Below are positions 1 to 4,995 of a DNA stretch of 9,799 bases, one piece after another; position 1 is the first letter of the stretch; each line of letters starts with the position of its first letter. The notes beneath the pieces were generated by a model that saw nothing but the letters and a program-made list of their open reading frames with translations, was not told the origin of the DNA and made no database searches. The DNA is taken from contig DAIEQP010000294.1 of the NCBI GenBank assembly GCA_027347805.1, forward strand, positions 1 to 9,799, given 5' to 3'. A program made the position numbers and the translations under genes. This DNA is from Ignavibacteria bacterium (GTDB lineage Bacteria > Bacteroidota > Ignavibacteria > Ignavibacteriales > Melioribacteraceae).

Positions 1-431
1 CCAAAAATACTTTTGCGGCCGGTGCATCTTACGGCGGCTACATGATTAACTGGCTGGAAGGACACACAACAAGATTTAACGCAGTTGTTAGTCACGATGG
101 TGTGTTCAACATGGAAAGCATGTTCGGTTCAACTGATGAAATCTGGTTCGATAACTGGGAACATGGCGGACCATACTGGAAAACCAGATCCAATTACGAA
201 AAATTTTCTCCCAATAGATTCGTAAAAAACTTTAGAACTCCAATGTTAATAGTACATAGCGGAAATGATTTTAGAATTCCCGAAACACAGGCAATGGAAT
301 TGTTCACTGCATTACAGCTCAATAATGTGCCAAGCAAGTTTTTATACTTTCCGGATGAATCACACTTTGTAAGCAAACCACAAAACGCTCGCTTATGGTG
401 GAATACAATTTTTGATTGGTTTGAACAATAG
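1..431 (+). CDS. S9-family serine peptidase (DPP5-like), C-terminal part
   Basis: This is the C-terminal end of an alpha/beta-hydrolase peptidase of the prolyl oligopeptidase family; the 5' part lies outside the window and complete codons begin at base 3. Family members release dipeptides or cleave short peptides, often in the periplasm. The catalytic triad is visible: the nucleophile serine lies in GASYGGYM (codon 27-29), the aspartate in HSGNDFRIP (codon 267-269) and the histidine in FPDESHF (codon 363-365). The order and spacing, the ESMFGSTDEIWF stretch, and the ending SKFLYFPDESHFVSKPQN followed by a WW..IFDW tail resemble dipeptidyl-peptidase 5 enzymes of Bacteroidota. The exact substrate preference is inferred. 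The gene ends 15 bases before the DUF1232 gene and may be co-transcribed with it. The missing N-terminus would hold the signal peptide and beta-propeller, so export cannot be confirmed here. Confidence 0.9.
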   Translation, partial: KNTFAAGASYGGYMINWLEGHTTRFNAVVSHDGVFNMESMFGSTDEIWFDNWEHGGPYWKTRSNYEKFSPNRFVKNFRTPMLIVHSGNDFRIPETQAMELFTALQLNNVPSKFLYFPDESHFVSKPQNARLWWNTIFDWFEQ

Positions 432-446
432 AAAAAATAAAATGAG

Positions 447-791
447 ATGGTTATGAATTCAAATCTCGATGAATTTGAAAATCAATTCAACAGCGAAGAA
501 AAAGTTGAGAGAGGTAAAGAGTTTGTTGAAAACCGACTCTGGAACAAGGTTGAGAAAGAAGGAAGCCGTATACGATTTGCCAAAGATGTGAAGGCATTAT
601 ACAGATATATGCGGGATAAAAATGTACCCTGGTACCGCAAGTCTGTTGTAGTTGGTGCCCTCATATATTTTATAAGTCCTATTGATGCTATCCCTGACTT
701 GGCTCCACTGGTTGGTTATCTTGATGACCTCGGAGTAATTTTAGCAGTAGTAAAATTTATGGGAAGTGAAATAATTCCCTACTACGATTAA
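447..791 (+). CDS. DUF1232 (YkvA-like) small membrane protein
   Basis: A 114-residue protein of the DUF1232/YkvA family, whose biochemical role is not established. Residues 1-60 are charged and hydrophilic. The family core is at about 66-101: a hydrophobic stretch, the signature YFISPIDAIPDLAPLVGYLDD (shown here as YFISPIDAIPD then LAPLVGYLDD), and a second hydrophobic segment GVILAVVKFM. This fits a short membrane-associated hairpin. The start is uncertain: ATG at 447 and ATG at 453 are in frame, and the GAG at 444-446 is better placed for the second. The gene follows the S9 peptidase by 15 bases and is closed by a clear terminator, so it is probably the last gene of that unit. Nothing in the sequence links its function to peptide degradation. 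Confidence 0.88.
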   Translation: MVMNSNLDEFENQFNSEEKVERGKEFVENRLWNKVEKEGSRIRFAKDVKALYRYMRDKNVPWYRKSVVVGALIYFISPIDAIPDLAPLVGYLDDLGVILAVVKFMGSEIIPYYD

Positions 792-803
792 CAGTATTCA
801 AAA

Positions 804-848
804 TGGGTTGTGAATCAGGAAGCAACGATTCATAACCCAACATTTTTT
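804..848 (+). terminator. Intrinsic terminator after the DUF1232 gene
   Basis: A 13-bp stem, TGGGTTGTGAATC (804-816) against GATTCATAACCCA (827-839), with a single G-T wobble and a 10-base loop. It is followed after two bases by six T residues (843-848). It lies 13 bases past the stop codon and separates this unit from the sensor gene starting at 927. Confidence 0.85.
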
Positions 849-926
849 GGGGCCGCTATTTAATTGTAAAAATTCTTCTCGATAATAAGTTATCCGAATC
901 TTGTTAACAGATTTTAGGGGAATTTA

Positions 927-1739
927 ATGAAAAAAATTATTTATAGTCTTCAGACCAAACTGATTGCAAGCTTTATATTGTTAATTGTTGTGATTGCAGG
1001 GGGCACTTTCTTTTATACCTTTAATGAAACAAAAAAGGCATTGAAAGAAACAATGAGAGATGAATTAAAAACCGTTGCTTCAGCTGTTGCTACTCAAATC
1101 AATGGTGATTCTCTTTCAATTTTAAAAATGGGCGACGAATCGAAAAACAGTTTCAGAATTATCCGGGACCAGTTATTAACTATACGCTCTTCCAATCCAG
1201 ATATTAAGTTTGTATACACAATGAGAAATGAGAATGGTAAAGTATCATTTATTGTTGACGCTGACTTTGGCAACAAAGATGATGCAGCAAAGCCAGGCGA
1301 TCCTTATGAAAAGACAAACCCTCGGCTACTCGAAGGGTTTTATAAATCTTCGGCTGACGACGATTTTACTATTGATCAGTGGGGTTCTGTCCTCTCAGGT
1401 TATGCACCAATCAAAGATATCAGGGGAAATAATGTAGCGCTGGTTGGTATTGATATGGAAAGCAGTCGTGTTATTGAGAAACAAAATTTTATTGGAAATA
1501 CTATCTATCTGATAATTGGTATCTCAATATTAATTGCCGCTGCTATCATAGGAATATTTTCACTTACCATAATTAGAGATATTAAAAAGCTGAATCAGAA
1601 TGCAACTGAAATCAGTAAAGGCAATACTAATGTTACAGTCGAGGTAAATCGTAAAGATGAAATTGGCGAATTAGCGGAATCATTCAGCAGAATGGTAGCA
1701 AGCTTAAAATTCATGATGATGGATCAGGATAAAATTTAA
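927..1739 (+). CDS. Cache-like/HAMP membrane sensor without an output domain
   Basis: A 270-residue inner-membrane sensor. Transmembrane segment 1 is at about 12-32. The extracytoplasmic region (about 33-188) looks like a Cache/PAS-like ligand-binding domain: FVYTM at 95-99, FIVDADFG at 108-115, PGDPYEKTNP near 123-132, and the closing WGSVLSGYAPIKDIRGN...VALVGIDMES. Transmembrane segment 2 is at about 192-216. A HAMP domain follows (about 216-262) with the DEIGEL motif at 244-249; the usual proline at the start of HAMP helix 1 is replaced by Asp218. The protein stops a few residues after HAMP, where a kinase, cyclase, GGDEF or chemotaxis module would normally start. The stop is followed directly by another well-formed gene, so I see no remnant of a lost domain. 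AGGGG at 916-920 supports the ATG. It is probably an operon with the next gene, 14 bases downstream. The ligand is unknown. Confidence 0.85.
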   Translation: MKKIIYSLQTKLIASFILLIVVIAGGTFFYTFNETKKALKETMRDELKTVASAVATQINGDSLSILKMGDESKNSFRIIRDQLLTIRSSNPDIKFVYTMRNENGKVSFIVDADFGNKDDAAKPGDPYEKTNPRLLEGFYKSSADDDFTIDQWGSVLSGYAPIKDIRGNNVALVGIDMESSRVIEKQNFIGNTIYLIIGISILIAAAIIGIFSLTIIRDIKKLNQNATEISKGNTNVTVEVNRKDEIGELAESFSRMVASLKFMMMDQDKI

Positions 1740-1753
1740 CTCGGGGAAAAATC

Positions 1754-1981
1754 ATGAATGTTTTAGCAGATAAAATCTTGAAGATTACCATAGAGTATAT
1801 TGGCCCCGCTGCAGAAAGATTTTTAGAGCGCCAGGCCGAACGTCATTTAAATGGATTAAAATTTTCAGATATCGAACGAAAAGATTTGCCGGAATTAGCA
1901 AAATGGGTAAAAATCTCTGCGGGTTTGCTGGTGGACAACTCAAGAGCTTCGGAGCTTGCCGAAAAGATTTTGAAAGCATAA
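1754..1981 (+). CDS. Small soluble protein with a YIGPAA motif, likely sensor partner
   Basis: A 75-residue protein with no signal peptide or membrane segment, predicted mostly helical. Notable features are EYIGPAAERFLERQ at 14-27, a basic/charged middle, then LPELAKWVKISAGLLVD (45-61) and a C-terminal helix SELAEKIL. I recall similar YIGP(I/A)A followed by a leucine/arginine-rich helical domain in bacterial signalling proteins, but I cannot confirm a named family from sequence alone. GGGG at 1743-1746 is a well-placed ribosome binding site. It starts 14 bases after the HAMP sensor, which lacks an output domain, so a role as its cytoplasmic partner is plausible but inferred. It could also be an independent small helical protein. 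Confidence is high that it is a gene and low for function. Confidence 0.75.
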   Translation: MNVLADKILKITIEYIGPAAERFLERQAERHLNGLKFSDIERKDLPELAKWVKISAGLLVDNSRASELAEKILKA

Positions 1982-2003
1982 TTTGTCATTAACAATTTTT
2001 CAG

Positions 2004-2037
2004 CGAGGGAACTATTGTTTCCCCCGTTTATGTTTTT
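2004..2037 (+). terminator. Possible terminator after the sensor pair
   Basis: CGAGGGAAC (2004-2012) can pair with GTTTCCCCCG (2017-2026) around a TATT loop, with one A-C mismatch and one bulged T. An interrupted T-rich stretch, TTTATGTTTTT, follows to 2037. The stem is imperfect, and the hairpin sits only 17 bases before the lipocalin start, so partial readthrough or an attenuator-like role is as likely as full termination. Confidence 0.35.
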
Positions 2038-2042
2038 ATGAT

Positions 2043-2567
2043 ATGAATAAAGACAAATTAAAAATCGCAGCCATAATTCCGGGATTGCTTCTTATTTTTG
2101 GATGTTCCTCCTCTTATCCACCTCTTGAAACAGTAGACACTGTTGATGTAAATAAGTATTTGGGTAAATGGTACGAGATTGCACGCCTGCCAAACAGTTT
2201 TCAAAAAGAGTGCGATTGCACAACCGCAGAATACAGTTTAATTGATTCTACCACAATACGGGTAATCAACAAATGTTTAAAAAATGGGGAAACAGACGAA
2301 GCAAATGGCAAGGCATTTGTCGTCGATGGAAGTAATAATTCAAAACTACGCGTTCAATTTTTCTGGCCGTTCCGTGGTGACTACTGGATCATTGCACTTG
2401 ATAAAGAAACCTATAATTATGCTGTAGTCGGAACTCCAAGCAGAAAATATTTATGGATTCTTGCACGTACAACTGAATTAAAGGAGAACACTTTGCAAAA
2501 TTTAATTTCATTTGCAAAGGAGAGAGGATTTGATACCAGTCGGTTAATTTTTACAAAGCATTATTGA
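2043..2567 (+). CDS. blc: Outer-membrane-type lipoprotein lipocalin (Blc family)
   Basis: A bacterial lipocalin that binds hydrophobic ligands, perhaps fatty acids or lysophospholipids, as described for E. coli Blc. The ATG at 2043 gives 174 residues, close to E. coli Blc, and places a lipoprotein signal at the N-terminus: NKDKLK, a hydrophobic run, then the lipobox IFGC with Cys21. A frame extension to a TTG at 1983 would bury this signal, so I rejected it. Lipocalin landmarks are LGKWYEIARLP (GxW motif, Trp43), AEYSL at 62-66, NGKAFVVD at 88-95, the FFWPF/DYWIIALD strands, and YLWILARTTEL near the end. Extra cysteines (57, 59, 78) could form disulfides. The last 17 bases overlap the end of the oppositely oriented fucosidase gene. 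No clear Shine-Dalgarno precedes the start. Confidence 0.9.
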   Translation: MNKDKLKIAAIIPGLLLIFGCSSSYPPLETVDTVDVNKYLGKWYEIARLPNSFQKECDCTTAEYSLIDSTTIRVINKCLKNGETDEANGKAFVVDGSNNSKLRVQFFWPFRGDYWIIALDKETYNYAVVGTPSRKYLWILARTTELKENTLQNLISFAKERGFDTSRLIFTKHY

Positions 2568-4104
2568 TTGACTCTGAAAACAAGCCAACATTTTTGATAG
2601 TTGCATTCAATCTAGATTGCTCAACAACAATTCGGATTTTTTTTGCTTTTACCGGTGAAAATTTAATCAGCCGTTTAAATCCTACTGTTGTTCCCCGGGC
2701 ACATTCATTCCATTCTTTGTCATTCCAGTAGTCAACTCTAAATTTTTCAATTCGCTGTCCTAATTGTATTTCCTCCTGAAGCATAACAACATTAAAACTT
2801 TTAGGGTATACCATTTCAAATTCTATTACAGAAAAATTATCCTTTTGTAAACAACTTATTGTTTTCTTATTTGAAAACACGCCCTTAAAAGATTTTTTCC
2901 ATAAATTAGTTTTTACTTGAGAATTTTCAAGCAGATTGTTTTTAAATATCGCGTTCAGATTTTTTTTGAATCCAATCAGATTTTTTTCATCGTTCGAAGA
3001 AATCAATCCCATTTTATTTGGAGGAACATTTAACAGCAGCACGCCATTTCTTCCAACAGAATTAAAATAAATATTTGTAAGCTCTTCAGGTGTTTTTACT
3101 TTATCATCTTCTTTTTCATGATAAAACCAGCCGGGGCGAATAGAAACATCAGTTTCTGCGGGATACCAGAATAATCCTTTTGCTGTAGTAAGTTTTTCTC
3201 GGCTTCCCAAATCATTTTCAGTATAATCTTTGGGATTGTAAATCAAATCAACCGGATGAACAGAATTATATTCTTCTTTGTTGAGAGAAGTTAAATCAAT
3301 TGGTATAACATTCCATTCGGTTTCTCTACCGATTCCTGTTTCAGTTCCGACCCAGCGAATGTCTGTAGCCATTCCAAATATCAATGCATTTGGCTGCAAT
3401 TTTCTGACAACTCGATAATATTGCTGCCAGTCGTAAATTTGTTTTTTCCCGTTTGGACCTTCACCGCAGGCTCCATCAAACCATACTTCTGAAATTTTTC
3501 CATAGTTGGATAAAAGTTCTGTAAGCAGATTTGTAAAATATTCATTGTATCTGGGCGAATCTCCATATGATTTTTCATGCCTGTCCCACGGTGAAAGATA
3601 AATTCCAACTTTTAGGCCAAATTCATTGCATGCATTTACAAACTCTCTAACAACATCACCTTTGCCATTTTTCCACAAACTGGTTTTCACACTATAATCA
3701 GTAAATTTACTTGGCCATAAGCAAAATCCATCATGATGCTTAGCAGTAAGAATAACTAGTTTTGCGCCAGCATTTTTCAAAATCCTAATCCACTGACGTG
3801 TATCTAGTCTTGTGGGATTGAAAACTTTGGGATCATCTGTTCCATCCCCCCATTCCTTATTTGTAAATGTATTCATTCCAAAATGAATGAATGAAATAAA
3901 TTCCATTTTTTGCCAGGCATACTGTTCCTTTGACGGAACAACATTTGCGGCTTTCTCAATAATCGATTCAATAGATTCGCCTGGATTTATTATAGCAAAA
4001 TTCTTTCTCTCAATTTGCGCTAACAAAGCGGAATTGCTTCCGAAACTAAAGCTCAAAATGAGCAGCAAAAATATTTTCGAATTATTTTTAATGGCTGCTG
4101 TCAT
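2551..4104 (-). CDS. Exported GH29 alpha-L-fucosidase (GH29-B type)
   Basis: A retaining exo-fucosidase. From the ATG at 4104 it has 517 residues; a TTG at 4113 in the same frame would add three. A signal peptide covers about 1-29 (basic start, leucine-rich core, ALLA before Gln). The catalytic TIM barrel contains FIHFGMNTF (His74), LTAKHHDGFCLWPS (His123/124), and EVWFDGACGEGPNG, whose Asp210 is the predicted nucleophile. RWVGTETG contains Glu255, 45 residues further on, the spacing I recall for nucleophile and acid/base in the bifidobacterial GH29-B enzyme AfcB; this assignment is inferred. The C-terminal ~110 residues form a beta-sandwich-like region. GH29-B enzymes act on alpha-1,3/1,4-fucose in branched Lewis-type structures. 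It is last in the GH2/TS-like/GH29 operon. Its start overlaps the upstream gene by 17 bases, suggesting translational coupling. Confidence 0.92.
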   Translation of the reverse strand: MTAAIKNNSKIFLLLILSFSFGSNSALLAQIERKNFAIINPGESIESIIEKAANVVPSKEQYAWQKMEFISFIHFGMNTFTNKEWGDGTDDPKVFNPTRLDTRQWIRILKNAGAKLVILTAKHHDGFCLWPSKFTDYSVKTSLWKNGKGDVVREFVNACNEFGLKVGIYLSPWDRHEKSYGDSPRYNEYFTNLLTELLSNYGKISEVWFDGACGEGPNGKKQIYDWQQYYRVVRKLQPNALIFGMATDIRWVGTETGIGRETEWNVIPIDLTSLNKEEYNSVHPVDLIYNPKDYTENDLGSREKLTTAKGLFWYPAETDVSIRPGWFYHEKEDDKVKTPEELTNIYFNSVGRNGVLLLNVPPNKMGLISSNDEKNLIGFKKNLNAIFKNNLLENSQVKTNLWKKSFKGVFSNKKTISCLQKDNFSVIEFEMVYPKSFNVVMLQEEIQLGQRIEKFRVDYWNDKEWNECARGTTVGFKRLIKFSPVKAKKIRIVVEQSRLNATIKNVGLFSESINNAL

Positions 4105-4978
4105 ATGTTTCAATTTTCATTTTCACAACAGCTTCTGCATCATCAAACATTTCTTTTATAAATTCATCATGAAAATTAAATGTGCGTTCTTCAAAACTAA
4201 TTTCATTAATTCTATCAAACAACATCTGTTTTGCGTTTTCAATATCCTTACCATAAATATGATATGAATCTGCCTGCCAGTTTAACCTTCCGAGTTCAAC
4301 TTTTTTTCCTGTTTTATTTTCTACACCGGCCGCAATAATATTTTTGTTGAAGTTGATAAATCCAAACATATTCATAAAACTCGCGCCCCAGGCATCATTA
4401 CTTCTGAATCGGATATTACTGTTCAGCCACCAGGTGCCATCTTCATCCTCAAGAATTCTATACCATAAAGACTGCAGGCATGGAGGATCAAAACAAGTAT
4501 TATCAATATTCGGCATCCATGTAATCATTTGCGCCTGCCGGGTAAACGGCTGTTTGCAAAGTTTGTCAATTACAATTTCAACCTGATTAATATTGAATAA
4601 CCCAGCCTGTTGAGATTTTCCATCAATCAGTTCTTTCCACGCACCGTAATTTGCTAATCTACCATGATACGTATATTCCCAGCGTGTATCTTTTTCATCG
4701 TTCATATTTTTCACCCAATGATCTTTAGCCCCGCTTAATTCCATTGTGTATTCTTTCAAATTATCTATTCCGCCGGGAAATGCGCGATGAATCATCGGAT
4801 CGGTCCACGGTTCGAGAATAGTAATATTCATTGTTGAATCAATACTTAATGGATCGCCGGGTTTATCATACTGTGTTTTAAATCTTGTCCCTTTTTCATA
4901 CAATTCGATTAAAGCTTTTTCATAGGCTTCGGCTAATGTTTTTTCTGTAACTGAAATTACCGGGATATTACTTGGCAT
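4088..4978 (-). CDS. Thymidylate-synthase-superfamily protein in a glycosidase operon
   Basis: A 296-residue cytoplasmic protein (no signal peptide) with recognisable thymidylate synthase landmarks in the right order: YDKPGDPLS at 37-45, YTYHGRL at 102-108, PFTRQAQMITWMP at 144-156 (like SRR...WNP), PPCLQ with Cys167 at the nucleophile position, FRSNDAWGASFMN at 191-203, and DSYHIY at 237-242. In an ungapped alignment to E. coli ThyA, R192, S193, D195 and N203 match R166, S167, D169 and N177, the last being the residue tied to dUMP selectivity. Differences: the His after the catalytic Cys is Leu168, the second Arg of the phosphate pair is Gln148, and the Cys-to-RS spacing is five residues longer. 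It may make dTMP, act on another pyrimidine, or have a different role. AGAGG at 4984-4988 supports the start. It follows GH2 by 17 bases and overlaps the GH29 gene. Confidence 0.82.
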   Translation of the reverse strand: MPSNIPVISVTEKTLAEAYEKALIELYEKGTRFKTQYDKPGDPLSIDSTMNITILEPWTDPMIHRAFPGGIDNLKEYTMELSGAKDHWVKNMNDEKDTRWEYTYHGRLANYGAWKELIDGKSQQAGLFNINQVEIVIDKLCKQPFTRQAQMITWMPNIDNTCFDPPCLQSLWYRILEDEDGTWWLNSNIRFRSNDAWGASFMNMFGFINFNKNIIAAGVENKTGKKVELGRLNWQADSYHIYGKDIENAKQMLFDRINEISFEERTFNFHDEFIKEMFDDAEAVVKMKIETYDSSH

Positions 4979-4995
4979 ATTTTCCTCTTTAAATT

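Noticed and set aside
881..894. GATAA-TAAG-TTATC inverted repeat upstream of the sensor gene as an operator
   Set aside because: Arms of only 5 bp in AT-rich DNA arise easily by chance, and no convincing promoter boxes are nearby to anchor it.
927..1739. The HAMP sensor as a frameshifted remnant of a longer kinase or chemotaxis receptor
   Set aside because: The stop is followed within 14 bases by an intact gene with its own ribosome binding site, and none of the following frames shows kinase, GGDEF or methyl-accepting motifs.
1983..2042. Extension of the lipocalin gene to a TTG at 1983
   Set aside because: It would put 20 unrelated residues before a complete lipoprotein signal with a lipobox, and it covers the hairpin region. 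The ATG at 2043 gives normal family length.
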